NCBI GenBank assembly: GCA_963764215.1
Contig: CAVXRS010000005.1
Coordinates: 372,001 to 436,000, forward strand
Direction: 5' to 3'
From: JAFDWI01 sp963764215
GTDB lineage: Bacteria > Actinomycetota > Acidimicrobiia > Acidimicrobiales > Iamiaceae
DNA length: 64,000 nucleotides
A program made the position numbers and the translations under genes. Numbering within the stretch: position 1 is the stretch's first letter; the number at the start of each line of letters is the position of its first letter. The notes beneath the pieces are model-generated. The model saw only the letters and a list, made by a program, of their open reading frames with translations, ran no database searches and had not been told where the DNA came from. Positions 1-11,652 of the stretch are shown piece after piece.

Positions 1-176
1 CGGGTGAGGAGTCCCTGTTGCATGGCCGCTCGTTTCCGGAGGAGCGGGTCGGGTGCGTTCGATGGGCGTGGATCAGTGGTCGGCATGGCGACCATTCCAT
101 CGTCCGGGTCGGACATTCTCCCGGCCCGGGTCGGTTCCGCTGCGCTCAATCGCGGTCATCTGCGGCCAATCGCTGG

Positions 177-225
177 TTTTGGGTGCGGGTTCCGGTCACC
201 TCGTGACCGGAACCCGCACCCAAAA
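177..225. repeat. REP-like perfect hairpin, copy 1
   Basis: A perfect inverted repeat: 23-nt arms (177-199 and 203-225) around the 3-nt loop CTC. The core GGTTCCGGTCAC/GTGACCGGAACC recurs in the hairpin at 16711-16759. It lies just past the end of the leftward LLM oxidoreductase gene and could stop that transcript, although no U-tract follows on that strand. The rest of 1-246 shows no gene that I can support. Confidence 0.8.
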
Positions 226-246
226 TCCGGTAAACGGGGGGAGGGT

Positions 247-1089
247 TCAGGCCCAACCTTCGGCCAGCAGGCGGAGCGCCGCTTCCGCCTCCCGGGTGCG
301 CGCCCAGGGGGCCACGATCGCCCGGTCGAGACCGAGCGCTTCCCAGGCGGGGATGTCGTCGGGGGTGGTGATGGCCGCACCCATCGTGATCGGTGTCGTG
401 CCCGGCTCCACCCCCGCATCGACCTCCAACGTCCGGAACCGCTCGACGATCACCCGCGCCTCGTCCAGGTCGTGGTCCATGGCGATCCATCCGTCGCCCA
501 GGGCGATGGCCCGGCGCATCGCCGCTTCGGACTCACCGCCCACGAGGATCGGCAGATCGCCCCGTTGCGGGGGTTTGGGCGCGAAGCCCACCGGTGCGAA
601 ACGGTAGAACTCGCCGTCGGCGGCCACGGTCTCCTCGGACCACAGGCGTCGGCACAACCCGATCGCTTCGTCCAGGCGTCGGCCCCGCCCGGCCGGCGAC
701 AGCCCGGCTGCCTCCCATTCGCTGGTCATCCACCCCGCACCCACCCCGGCGATCGCCCGGCCCCCCGAGAGCACGTCCACGGTCGCGAATCCCCGCGCGC
801 CGACGAACGGATGGCGGATCGCCAACAGATACACGTACGTTCCGAGCTTGATGCGGGTGGTTCGTGCACCCAGGTGGGCGAGCAGTGCGAACGCGTCGAA
901 CACCGGGGCGTCCGCGGGGATCGGCGGGTGCTCCTCGCCGGGGCGCAACGCACCGGTCATCTGCCGGGGCAACACCAGATGCTCGGACACCCAGATCGAT
1001 TCGTAACCCAGCTCGTCGGCCAGTTGGGCGATGTCGTCGAACTGCTCCGGGCGCAGACGTGCCAAGGGAATGCCGATCTTCATGCCCAC
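247..1089 (-). CDS. LLM-class F420-dependent oxidoreductase
   Basis: A 280-residue TIM-barrel oxidoreductase of the luciferase-like monooxygenase superfamily. Family features are an N-terminal strand leading to a LADELGYESIWVSEH segment, the KLGTYVYLL strand near residue 80, the GRAIAGVGAGW strand after it, a LCRRLWSEE helix, and the ILVGGESEAAMRRA segment in the C-terminal third. Actinobacterial members usually use F420 rather than FMN; which cofactor this one uses cannot be read from the sequence. The start is GTG at 1089, with an in-frame ATG two codons later (1083) as the alternative; neither has a clear Shine-Dalgarno site. It is divergent from the alpha/beta hydrolase gene. The substrate is unknown. 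Confidence 0.85.
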   Translation of the reverse strand: MGMKIGIPLARLRPEQFDDIAQLADELGYESIWVSEHLVLPRQMTGALRPGEEHPPIPADAPVFDAFALLAHLGARTTRIKLGTYVYLLAIRHPFVGARGFATVDVLSGGRAIAGVGAGWMTSEWEAAGLSPAGRGRRLDEAIGLCRRLWSEETVAADGEFYRFAPVGFAPKPPQRGDLPILVGGESEAAMRRAIALGDGWIAMDHDLDEARVIVERFRTLEVDAGVEPGTTPITMGAAITTPDDIPAWEALGLDRAIVAPWARTREAEAALRLLAEGWA

Positions 1090-1178
1090 GGCCTACCACG
1101 TGACGCCACGGGCCATCCCGGGGTCGTGGTGACGGATGCATCACGCGGCCGGCACGCGGAACGCGCCAGAATGGAACC

Positions 1179-2072
1179 ATGGCAGCACCTGAATCGCTGA
1201 ACCTGCACGGCCACGACATCGTGTACCGCATCGCCGGCGACGGTGACGACGTGATCCTGCTCATCCACGGCATGGCCGGCAGCTCCGACACCTGGCGGCA
1301 CGTCATGCCCGACCTGGCCACCCGCCACACGGTGATCGCGCCGGATCTGCCCGGTCACGGCCGCTCGGCGATGGACGCCGGGGACTACTCGCTCGGCGCC
1401 CACGCGAACACCCTGCGCGACCTGCTCGCCTCACTGGACGTCGACCGGGTCACCGTGGTCGGCCAGTCGCTCGGCGGTGGCGTGGCGATGCAGCTCGCCT
1501 ACCAGCACCCCGAGCTCTGTGAACGCCTGGTGCTGATCTCCAGCGGTGGTCTGGGCCGGGAGGTGAACTTGGGCCTGCGCCTGTTGACCCTGCCCGGTTC
1601 CGAGCTCGTGCTCAAGGTCGGGGTGCCGTCCTTCGTGCGCAGCGGGGGCGATGCGGTGCGCCGGTGGCTGGGCGACCGGGGGATCCGGGCGAACCGTCTG
1701 GACGAGATCTGGCGGGCGTACGCCTCCCTCGGTGACGATGCGGCACGTGCCGCGTTCCTGCGCACCTTGCGCTCGGTGGTCGATCCGGGTGGGCAGAGCG
1801 TGTGCGCGGAAGATCGCCTGTACCTCACCGACGCGTTGCCCACGATGATCATCTGGGGCGACGCCGACACCATCATCCCGGTGACCCACGCCGAACACGC
1901 CCGTGCGGCGCTGCCCAACAGCAGGGTCGAGATCCTGCCCGGGGTCGGTCACTTCCCCCAGGTCGAAGCGGCCGGCACGGTCACGGGACTGCTCGAGGAC
2001 TTCGTGGCGACGACCGATCCGGCCCGCCTCGCGGTCTCCCAGTTCCGCGAGCTGCTGGCCCAGAGCGCCTGA
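1179..2072 (+). CDS. alpha/beta hydrolase
   Basis: A 297-residue alpha/beta-hydrolase-fold enzyme. The oxyanion-hole motif LIHGM is near residue 30, the nucleophile elbow GQSLGG has Ser97, the acid is probably Asp228 or Asp230 in WGDAD, and the catalytic His is His258 in GVGHFPQ, so the triad is complete. There is no signal peptide, so it is probably cytoplasmic. The ATG at 1179 follows a purine-rich leader. It is divergent from the LLM oxidoreductase and lies upstream of the fused acyl-CoA dehydrogenase, separated from it by an operator-bearing promoter. The ester or C-C substrate cannot be named; family members include esterases, haloperoxidase-like proteins and meta-cleavage hydrolases. 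Confidence 0.88.
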   Translation: MAAPESLNLHGHDIVYRIAGDGDDVILLIHGMAGSSDTWRHVMPDLATRHTVIAPDLPGHGRSAMDAGDYSLGAHANTLRDLLASLDVDRVTVVGQSLGGGVAMQLAYQHPELCERLVLISSGGLGREVNLGLRLLTLPGSELVLKVGVPSFVRSGGDAVRRWLGDRGIRANRLDEIWRAYASLGDDAARAAFLRTLRSVVDPGGQSVCAEDRLYLTDALPTMIIWGDADTIIPVTHAEHARAALPNSRVEILPGVGHFPQVEAAGTVTGLLEDFVATTDPARLAVSQFRELLAQSA

Positions 2073-2185
2073 GCGGGATCCAGCCCCGGGCCGGACTCGC
2101 CCGTGGATCCGGCACCTGCAAACATGGCCGTCCACCGACCCGGCTCGTCCCGGCGGTCGGGGAGCGTGCGAGGTTCGGTGGTCGT

Positions 2186-2201
2186 TTGACGTGACTGTTA
2201 G
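2186..2201. promoter_or_regulatory. ACAD-regulon operator, site A
   Basis: TTGACGTGACTGTTAG reads on the reverse strand as CTAACAGTCACGTCAA, a member of the seven-copy motif shared by the catabolic promoters of this window. It lies 43 bases before the start of the fused acyl-CoA dehydrogenase, a typical distance for a repressor site. The assignment rests only on similarity between the copies. Confidence 0.6.
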
Positions 2202-2243
2202 AAAGGACGGCGACCGGGGAGACAGGACAGGCGACCATGCCAG

Positions 2244-4579
2244 ATGAACGCCCGCAGAGGGCAAGCATCGCGATCGGTGACGAGCGGACCGCCGCTGGCC
2301 GACGCGGTGCGTCGGTTCCTCACCGATCAGTGCCCCCGGCAGTCGTGCGGCTCGCCGTGGAAGACGGCGAACGCGGCCGGCCGCCATTTCATGAGGCGAT
2401 GGCCGCGCTGGGGTGGTTGGGTCTGCATCTCCCCGAACGTGCCGGCGGGCAGGGCTACGGGCTGTCCGAAGCGGTGATCGTGGCCGAGGAGTTCGCCCGT
2501 GCCCCCGCGCCCGGGCCGCTGTTGTCCACGCTCGTCGCCGGCGCCCTGCTCCGAATCGCGGCAGCGACGGCCGCCGTCGCGCCGGCCACCTCGAGCCTTT
2601 CGGGCGACTCGGCCGACGACTGGATCGCACGCATCGCCACCGGTCAGGCCACCGTCGCGGTTGCCAACGCTGTCGGCTGGACCGCTGACGGCCACCGGGA
2701 CCGAACGCCGGAGACAAGCGGGAACCGGGTCATGGTCCCGGGCGCCGACGGCGCGACGGCGGTCATCGTGCCCGTACCGGAGCAGCGATCCGACGGTGAG
2801 ATCGTCGAGGACTGGTATCTCCTCGACGCCGACCAGATCGAGGCGCGGGTGACCGAACCGCTCGACCTCACCCGTTCGATCGCCGTAGTGACGATCGAGT
2901 CGGCGGCGCTGACTCCGGAGCGACGGCTCGAAGGGGTCGATGCGGGTCTCGTCGACGCCGTCGCCGCGACCTTCACCGCGGCCGAATGTGCCGGCGTCGC
3001 CTCGTGGTGCGTGGACACCGCCGCGGAGTACGCGCAGCATCGGCACCAGTTCGGACGTCCGATCGGGGCGTTCCAGGCCGTCAAACACCGGTGCGCCGAC
3101 ATGTTGGTGGCGACCGAAGCCACCCGGGCCGTCGCGTGGGATGCCGCCGCGGCCGCCGACAGCTACTTCGCGGCACTCGAGGCCGGACAGGGCCCGGACG
3201 AGATCGCCGCGGCACGCGACGGCTGGGCGCTGGCGGCCGATGCTGCGGCTGCGGTCGCGCTCGACGCGGCGGTGAAGGTCGCGGAGGACTGCATCCAGGT
3301 CCTGGGTGGGATCGGGTTCACCTGGGAGCACGACGCGCACCTGCATCTGCGTCGGGCCGTTGCGTTGCGCCAGCAGCTCGGCGGCTCGTCACGTTGGCGT
3401 CGGCACCTGGTCGACCTCGCCTGCAACGGTGTGCAGCGGCGACTCCGCGTCGACGTGCCACCCGAGGCCGAGGGCCGTCGTGACGAGATCCGGGCACACG
3501 CAGAGGAGTTGGCCGGCCTCGATGGGGAAGAACAGCGAGCCAAGATGGTCGAGCTGGGCTACCTGGTGCCCCATTGGCCGGCTCCGTGGGGATGCGATGC
3601 CGATGCGGTCACGCAACTGCTCATCGACGCGGAGCTGCGCCGGGTGAAGGTCCGCCGTCCGCACCTGCAAGTGGGTGCCTGGGCGGCGCCGACGATCGCG
3701 GCGCACGGCACCTCCGACCAGCAGGAACGCTGGGTGCGCCCCACCCTGCTGGGTCAGATCTCCTGGTGTCAGCTCTTCAGCGAGCCCGAGGCCGGATCGG
3801 ACCTCGCCGGCCTGCGCACCCGGGCGAGAAGGGTCGACGGCGGGTGGTCGGTGACCGGCCAGAAGGTGTGGACGACGATGGCAACGGAAGCCGACTGGGG
3901 AATCTGTCTGGTCCGCACCGATCCGGACGCTCCCAAGCACGACGGCATCACCTATCTCGTCATCGACATGAAGTCACCCGGCATCGATGTGCGCCCGCTG
4001 CGCGAGATGACAGGGCTGGAGATGTTCAACGAGGTGTTCTTCGACGACGTGTTCGTCCCCGACGACTGCGTGATCGGCGCGGTGAACGGGGGGTGGCCGC
4101 TGGCGCGCACGACCCTGGGCAACGAGCGGGTCTCGATGGGGTCCGGGTCGTCCTTCGGGGGAGGTGTGGACAATCTGCTGCGCCTGGTGCGTGAACGGTG
4201 GATCGTGGAGTCCACCGCCGACGCCGACGGTGGCCTGGACCCGGTCGTCGCGGACCGGCTCGGTGGGCTGATCGGCGAAGCCCACGCCGTGGCGACCCTG
4301 GGCACCCGCGCCACGCTGCGGTCGCTCACCGGTTCCCGGCCCGGTCCCGAATCGTCGATCCGCAAACTGCTCGGTGTCGAACACGACCAGCGGGTCCAGG
4401 AGTTCGGCCTGGATCTGCTCGGTCCCGCGGGGGCCGCGATCGAAGGCGACGCGGCGACCTGGACGTTCGGCTTCCTCGCCAATCGATGTCTCACGATCGC
4501 CGGCGGAACGAGTGAGATCCAGCGCAACGTGATCGGTGAGCGACTCTTGGGCCTGCCCCGGGACCGGTCGGACCGGTGA
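2244..4579 (+). CDS. fused double acyl-CoA dehydrogenase (frameshifted)
   Basis: Two acyl-CoA dehydrogenase units in one chain, about 778 residues once repaired. The first unit has LADAVRRFLTD at the N terminus, a RHQFGRPIGAFQAVKHRCADM helix and GGIGFTWEHDAHLHLRR at its end. The second has WCQLFSEPEAGSDLAGL, GQKVWTT, and IAGGTSEIQRNVIGERLLGLP at the end, where the Glu of MCAD-type enzymes is replaced by Gly. Such two-part enzymes act on bulky CoA esters such as steroid side chains. Start ATG 2244 gives the family-like N terminus, but the frame must change in the C run 2333-2337 (one C short) to join the long downstream frame. The alternative start at 2237 is in the downstream frame but its N terminus is not ACAD-like. 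It overlaps the ligase gene by GTGA, so the two are probably coupled. Operator site A lies upstream. Confidence 0.85.
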
Positions 4580-6123
4580 GCGCGCTCCAGGTCGACCAGT
4601 TGCGGATGATGGCCGCGGCCCTCGGGGACGAGATCGCCGCCACCGATGTGGGCACCGGGGAGGACCTCACCTTCACCGAATGGGAGGAGCGGTCGAATCG
4701 GCTGGCCCGCTGGATGGTGGCAAACGGCGTGCACCGCGGCGACCGCGTGGCGCTGCATCTGCCGGCCGAGGAGTCGTTGACCTTCCTCGTCGGCTACGCC
4801 GCGACGCACAAGTCCGGCGCCGTGGCGGTGCCCACCAGCACCCGCCTGGTGGCGCGGGAGCTGCACGACATCCTGTCCCACGCCGGGGCCACCTTGGCGA
4901 TCAGTGGCACGTCCACCACCCCGGTGCTGGCCGAGGCCGCCGTGCCGGGACTTCGCCTGGTGGTGTCCACCGACCCGGACGCCGCGGGCACCGTGGCGCT
5001 CGCCGAAGCGACCGATGGCGATCCGAGCACGTTCCAGGTACCGGTGGACGACGAGGACATCGCGGACCTGATGTACACCTCGGGCACCACCGGTCGCCCC
5101 AAGGGCGTGGTGGTGCGTCACCGGGCCGCGTCGCTCATGCCCAACGCGGTGCCGCGGTGGACCGGTGCGGGCTGGTTGCACTCCTCCCCGCTGTTCACCT
5201 TCGCGGGCATCGCGTCGGTGTACAACCCGATGAAGCTCGGTATGCGACTGGAGTACCTCCCCCGCTTCGACGCGGCCCGCTGGGTCGAGGTCGTCGAAAC
5301 GTACCGACCGGGTGCGGTGTTCCTGGTGCCGGCGATGGTCGAGCTGTTGCTGGACGAACCGAGCTTCGCCGACGCGGATCTTTCCTGCATCACGATGTGC
5401 TCGGTGGGTTCCGCGCCGATCGCCCCGGGCACATTGGCGAAACTGCGGGCCAAGCTGGCCGGCGCATCGGTCACCAACGCCTGGGGCATGACCGAGGCCG
5501 GCGCCGCATACTGCTACGTGCCGCCCGAGGAACAGGAGCGGCGGGTCGGTTCGGTGGGCAAACCGATCCCGCCCACCGAGTTCCGGATCGTGGACGCCGA
5601 AGGCGTCGAGCTGGCGCCGGGCGAGGTCGGCGAGCTGTTGGTGCGCAACCCGGGACGTGAGCGTGAGTACTGGCGGGATCCCGAGGCCACGGCGGCGACC
5701 TGGCGGGACGGGTGGCTGCATTCGGGCGATGACGCGTACCTCGATTCCGACGGGTATCTCTACATCGTGGGTCGACGCAAGGACGTGATCATCCGCGGCG
5801 GCAACAACATTCACGCCGCCGAGGTCGAAGGGGTACTCGCCGAGCATCCCGATGTCGCCCAGGTGGCGGTCGCCGCGGTGTCCCACAAGGTGCTGGGAGA
5901 GGACGTGGGCGCCTGGGTGGTGCTGCGCCGCGCGGTCCAGGCACGAGCCGACACCGGTGGCGACGACGACCTCGCCGACGTCGAGGCGAACCTGCGCGCG
6001 TACGCCGCGGCGCGGCTCGCCGACTACAAGGTGCCCCGGCACTGGACGTTCCTGGACGATCTGCCACGCAACGCCACCGGCAAGGTCGTCAAGGCCGACC
6101 TCCCCCCGGCGGCAACGGGGTAG
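4576..6123 (+). CDS. AMP-binding acyl-CoA synthetase
   Basis: A 515-residue adenylate-forming ligase that activates a carboxylic acid to its CoA thioester via an acyl-AMP. Visible motifs are the P-loop-like LMYTSGTTGRPKGVVVRH near residue 175, AWGMTEAG near 310, WLHSGDDAYLDSDGYLYIVGRRKDVIIRGG near 385, and ATGKVVKADL at the C terminus, which carries the Lys used in the adenylation step. GTG 4576 overlaps the stop of the fused acyl-CoA dehydrogenase (GTGA), so activation and first oxidation are translated together. It falls under operator site A. The chain specificity cannot be read. It converges on the lipoprotein gene at 6152. Confidence 0.9.
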   Translation: MSALQVDQLRMMAAALGDEIAATDVGTGEDLTFTEWEERSNRLARWMVANGVHRGDRVALHLPAEESLTFLVGYAATHKSGAVAVPTSTRLVARELHDILSHAGATLAISGTSTTPVLAEAAVPGLRLVVSTDPDAAGTVALAEATDGDPSTFQVPVDDEDIADLMYTSGTTGRPKGVVVRHRAASLMPNAVPRWTGAGWLHSSPLFTFAGIASVYNPMKLGMRLEYLPRFDAARWVEVVETYRPGAVFLVPAMVELLLDEPSFADADLSCITMCSVGSAPIAPGTLAKLRAKLAGASVTNAWGMTEAGAAYCYVPPEEQERRVGSVGKPIPPTEFRIVDAEGVELAPGEVGELLVRNPGREREYWRDPEATAATWRDGWLHSGDDAYLDSDGYLYIVGRRKDVIIRGGNNIHAAEVEGVLAEHPDVAQVAVAAVSHKVLGEDVGAWVVLRRAVQARADTGGDDDLADVEANLRAYAAARLADYKVPRHWTFLDDLPRNATGKVVKADLPPAATG

Positions 6124-6151
6124 CCAACCTGGTGCAGCGGGATCTACGTGG

Positions 6152-6694
6152 TCAGCAGTGCAGCTCGAAGGACACCGTCTTGGTCTCGCTGCGGTCGTCC
6201 TTGTTCAGTTCGACGTCCTGAGCGCTGATCGTCGAACCGTCCTTGCTGATCACGTCCGGGCTGTCGCTCCCCTGTAATCCATAGCTGTCGGGGTTGGTGA
6301 TTTCGCCGATGTTCACCGTGATGTCATCGCCCGCGAACTGGCTGTCCGCGTCGTAGTGGGAGACATCGAGTCTGACGTCCGCACCAGTGGTGTCCTTGCC
6401 GACGCCCTGCCCGGTGAACAGGATCTTGCCCCCACCGGCTGCCGCATTCTGGGGTTCCAAATAGCAGCGCACGCCGGTGAGTTCGATCGCTGCTCCGTCC
6501 ATCGTGAGCGTCCCGCTCGTCCCGCTTGAGGCCGACCCGCCTGTGTCCGACGTCGACCCTTGGGATGACTTGTCGGTCTGGGATTGCTTGTCCGTCCCGT
6601 CGCCGTTTGAGGTTTCGCCGTCTTCGCTGCTCGAACAGCTCGTGACCAATAGGAATGCTGTCGCCAGTATGGCGAGGAATTTCCAGAGCTTCAT
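6152..6694 (-). CDS. LpqH-like (19-kDa antigen type) lipoprotein
   Basis: A 180-residue secreted lipoprotein. The N terminus is a type II signal peptide: MKLWK, a hydrophobic stretch, then lipobox VTSC with the lipidated Cys at residue 20. A Ser/Thr/Gly-rich linker (about 21-60) follows, then a compact domain with two widely spaced Cys residues (RCYLEP and the final ELHC). The layout and the closing KTVSFELHC segment resemble the mycobacterial LpqH family (Myco_19_kDa), whose members close with a similar strand and Cys. LpqH proteins are surface-exposed and have no known enzymatic activity. Similarity is by eye only, so the family call is moderate; lipoprotein status is firm. It stands alone between converging and leftward neighbours. 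Confidence 0.65.
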   Translation of the reverse strand: MKLWKFLAILATAFLLVTSCSSSEDGETSNGDGTDKQSQTDKSSQGSTSDTGGSASSGTSGTLTMDGAAIELTGVRCYLEPQNAAAGGGKILFTGQGVGKDTTGADVRLDVSHYDADSQFAGDDITVNIGEITNPDSYGLQGSDSPDVISKDGSTISAQDVELNKDDRSETKTVSFELHC

Positions 6695-6888
6695 CTTGTC
6701 GACCTCCGCAGGGTCGGGTTCATTGGTTGTGTCGTACCGCCGCGATGCACGCTAACCCAACGACAGGAAGGGCGCGTCGGATTCCCAGTCGGACGGTTCG
6801 GCGGGTGCCCCCCGGGTCGGGCTACGGCGCCAAGCCCGGTGGGCGATTGAACCGATGGTCGAGGTCCCCCCGATTCGATGATCTGAAC

Positions 6889-8250
6889 TCAGTCCCGCAT
6901 CTGGGCTGCCTCGCTGGTGAGTCGTGCCGCGATCAGCGGGGTGTCCCACACGGGAGAGAAGGGCGGGGCGTAGCTCAGGTCGAGTTCGCTGTAGTCCTGA
7001 ACGGTCATCTCGTTCCAGACCGCGACGGCCAGGGCGTCGATCCGCTTGGCGGATTCCGCTCCGCCGACGATCTGGGCTCCCAACATCCGTCCGGTGCTGC
7101 GCTCGGCCACCACTTTCACCGCCAGCCCGGCCGAGCCGGGGTAGTAGTGCGCCCGGGTGCCACCTTCGGCGATCCGTGCGACGGCGTCGAAACCGGCGTC
7201 GGCCGCCTCACGCTCGTTCAGACCGGTGCGGCCGATCTCGACCGGTCCGACCCGGGTGACCGCCGTGCCGATCACCCCGGGGAACCGGGCCGGGGTGCCC
7301 GACACGTTCATGCCCACGATTCGGCCCTGCTTGTTGGCGTGGGTGCCGAGCGCGATCGAGACGGGACGACGGCTCACCCGATGCAGGGACTCCACGCAGT
7401 CTCCGGCGGCCCACACCCCCTCGGTTCGGGTCGCCATGGTGGCATCGGTCGCGATCGCACCGCTCGGGCCGATCGGGATCCCCGCCGCCTCGGCCAGGGT
7501 GACGTTCGCCCGTACCCCGAGACCCATGACCACCAGTTCTGCGGGCAGTTCACCGTCCTCGGTCGCCACCGAGGCGACCCGGCCCGCGGCGTCGACACTG
7601 AATCCCTCGACGCCGACGCCCAGCCTGACGTCGACCCCCAGATCCCGGATCCCCGCCGCCACGCGGCTGCCCATGTCCGGATCGAGGGTTGCCATCGGGG
7701 CGTCGAGCTTCTCGACGAGCGTCACGTGCAGGCCGCGATCGACGAGGGCTTCGACCATCTCCAGCCCGATGTAGCCGCCGCCGACGACGACCGCGTGCCG
7801 GGGCCGGCGCTGCTCGATGATGCCCTCGATGGCCAGCGCATCGGGAATGGTGTGGATGCCGGTGACGCCCTCGGCGTCGATGTGTTCCAACGGCGGTCGG
7901 ATCGGCGCTGCGCCGATCGCGATCAGCAGGTGATCGTAGGTTTCACTGAACGTGCGCTGCGCGGCCAGGTCGATCAATTCGACCGTCCTGGCCTCGGGGT
8001 CGATCGCGGTGACCTCGTGGCCCGTGCGCACGTCGATCCCCCGGGCGCGGTGCTCCTCGGGGGAGCGGGCGACGAGGTCGTCGGACTCAGGGACGAGACC
8101 GGCGATCAGGTAAGGCAGACCGCATGCCGCGTACGACGTGTAGGTGCCGCGTTCGAAGACCACCACGTCGACGGGTTCGACGCCACGGGAGGCACGAGAC
8201 GCCGCCGACATGCCTGCGGCGTCTCCGCCGATCACGACGAGCTTGGTCAT
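6889..8250 (-). CDS. CoA-disulfide reductase-family FAD/NAD(P) oxidoreductase
   Basis: A 453-residue flavoprotein disulfide reductase. The FAD-binding motif VVIGGDAAGMSAAS is at the N terminus and a single redox Cys43 lies in SYAACGLPY, the hallmark of CoA-disulfide reductase/NADH oxidase-type enzymes. The NAD(P)-binding VVVGGGYIGLEMVEAL is near residue 155, GVWAAGDCVE near 285, and the C-terminal dimerisation domain ends in LSYAPPFSPVWDTPLIAAR, typical of the family. It probably keeps CoA-SH or another low-molecular-weight thiol or persulfide reduced, using NAD(P)H. Start ATG 8250. The 6695-6888 gap downstream holds nothing I can assign. Its neighbour encodes the SCO copper protein, but no shared operator is seen. 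Confidence 0.88.
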   Translation of the reverse strand: MTKLVVIGGDAAGMSAASRASRGVEPVDVVVFERGTYTSYAACGLPYLIAGLVPESDDLVARSPEEHRARGIDVRTGHEVTAIDPEARTVELIDLAAQRTFSETYDHLLIAIGAAPIRPPLEHIDAEGVTGIHTIPDALAIEGIIEQRRPRHAVVVGGGYIGLEMVEALVDRGLHVTLVEKLDAPMATLDPDMGSRVAAGIRDLGVDVRLGVGVEGFSVDAAGRVASVATEDGELPAELVVMGLGVRANVTLAEAAGIPIGPSGAIATDATMATRTEGVWAAGDCVESLHRVSRRPVSIALGTHANKQGRIVGMNVSGTPARFPGVIGTAVTRVGPVEIGRTGLNEREAADAGFDAVARIAEGGTRAHYYPGSAGLAVKVVAERSTGRMLGAQIVGGAESAKRIDALAVAVWNEMTVQDYSELDLSYAPPFSPVWDTPLIAARLTSEAAQMRD

Positions 8251-8355
8251 GGGAAACTCCTGGGTCGGGACGACAGTCGGACACCGGCGTTCAAGGTAGG
8301 TGATGCACGCCCGATGCGGTGCGTTGTGGCGCGCCCGGGGCGCTCGGAGGTGGCT

Positions 8356-9177
8356 TCAGCCGTTGTTCTTCACGGTCGTGATGCGATGACCGACGAGCCA
8401 GGAGATCACCTGCAGCTCCTGGGGAACGGTCCACGCGCCGTGGCCGGGGTCGGCGAGGTTCTGGTTGCCGAGTTGGTCCATGAAGTGACGGATCTTCGCG
8501 GGGATGGGTGCGCCCTTGGTCACCCGGGGGATGCTCACCAACATGTACTTCCCGTGACCGTGCGCATCGAAGAAGAACACTTCGTCATCGTGGTTCAGGT
8601 CGTAGGTGAGCTTCTTGCCGGTGCGCCAGTTGGTGGCGGGGGGCTGGCCCTCGGGTGCCTTCTGCATCTGCACCCCGAGCGACTTCCAGAACTTCGCGAT
8701 CACCGGGGCCGAGCCACGGGCCACGATCCAGTTGGCCGGGACCGGCGCGTACAGGTCACGGTAGGCGGCGATCTGTTCGGTGGTGTCGCGCTTCGGGTCG
8801 ATCGTGAGACTCACGAACTCGACTTTGTCGCCGTAGCCCGCCTTCTCGGTCGCGCGGGCGGCCGCGACCATGTTGGCGGTGTCGAGCGGACACGACTCCT
8901 GGCACAGGGTCAGGAAGTCCGACAGCACCACCACCTTGCCGGAAAAAGATGCCAGGTCGAACGGTTTGCCGGACGACGTGGTCAGCGGTGCGTGCAGCAG
9001 CGATGCCGGGGTGGGGCCCTTGAGTTGTTGGCCCATCGTCACCTTCGGGGCGGGCGGCCCGGACGTCCCGCACGCTCCGACCAGCACCACGGCGAGCACT
9101 CCGGCCACCACGGCGGCGATGCCGCGAGTGGCACGACGGCGCGGAGACGGTGCGGAGGACGAGCGGTACGACGACAT
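8356..9177 (-). CDS. SCO1/SenC-family copper chaperone lipoprotein
   Basis: A 273-residue membrane-anchored thioredoxin-fold protein. ATG 9177 is followed by a basic run, a hydrophobic helix and lipobox LVGAC (Cys36). The copper site CQESC gives Cys92 and Cys96, and the third ligand is His196 in LNHDDEVF, the spacing expected for SCO proteins that deliver Cu(I) to the CuA centre of cytochrome oxidase or reduce its thiols. The C-terminal part (after about residue 215) is longer than in minimal SCO proteins. An upstream in-frame start at 9237 would run back into the operator and spoil the signal peptide, so I reject it. It is divergent from copA across a CsoR-like site, pointing to copper-responsive expression. 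Confidence 0.9.
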   Translation of the reverse strand: MSSYRSSSAPSPRRRATRGIAAVVAGVLAVVLVGACGTSGPPAPKVTMGQQLKGPTPASLLHAPLTTSSGKPFDLASFSGKVVVLSDFLTLCQESCPLDTANMVAAARATEKAGYGDKVEFVSLTIDPKRDTTEQIAAYRDLYAPVPANWIVARGSAPVIAKFWKSLGVQMQKAPEGQPPATNWRTGKKLTYDLNHDDEVFFFDAHGHGKYMLVSIPRVTKGAPIPAKIRHFMDQLGNQNLADPGHGAWTVPQELQVISWLVGHRITTVKNNG

Positions 9178-9235
9178 GAGGATGACGGCATCAGCATAAG
9201 AGGTCGGTTCGCAGAATCCGCCGGCCCGTTGATCC

Positions 9236-9252
9236 ATACCCTAGGGGGGTAT
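9236..9252. promoter_or_regulatory. CsoR-like copper operator
   Basis: ATACCCTAGGGGGGTAT is a dyad with ATACC/GGTAT ends and a C/G-rich middle, the form of operator recognised by the copper sensor CsoR. It sits between the divergent SCO gene (start 9177) and copA (start 9363), so one site could control both. TATAGA at 9250-9255 is a plausible -10 for copA. No csoR gene is in the window. Confidence 0.72.
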
Positions 9253-9362
9253 AGAGTGAAGATTGGACCCGCAGGAGCAACGGTCGTGCACGTGTTCGGT
9301 GTCGCTTCCCGCGCCAAGCAGGTTCGACCCCCGACTCCCCATCGTCGTGAGGAGACCGTTCC

Positions 9363-11633
<2,271 letters not shown>

Positions 11634-11652
11634 GTGGGAGGCCGAGCCCGGT

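Noticed and set aside
4..1200. 398-residue rightward ORF across the LLM oxidoreductase gene
   Set aside because: Arg/Pro/Gly-rich, no domain, antisense to a clear enzyme; a product of high GC content. The same applies to other long antisense frames such as 6655-9366 (+) and 9039-11771 (-).
2237..2243. ATG 2237 as start of the first fused acyl-CoA dehydrogenase
   Set aside because: It is in frame with the body, but its N terminus is not dehydrogenase-like; the other frame from 2244 gives the family N terminus and joins after one C is restored.
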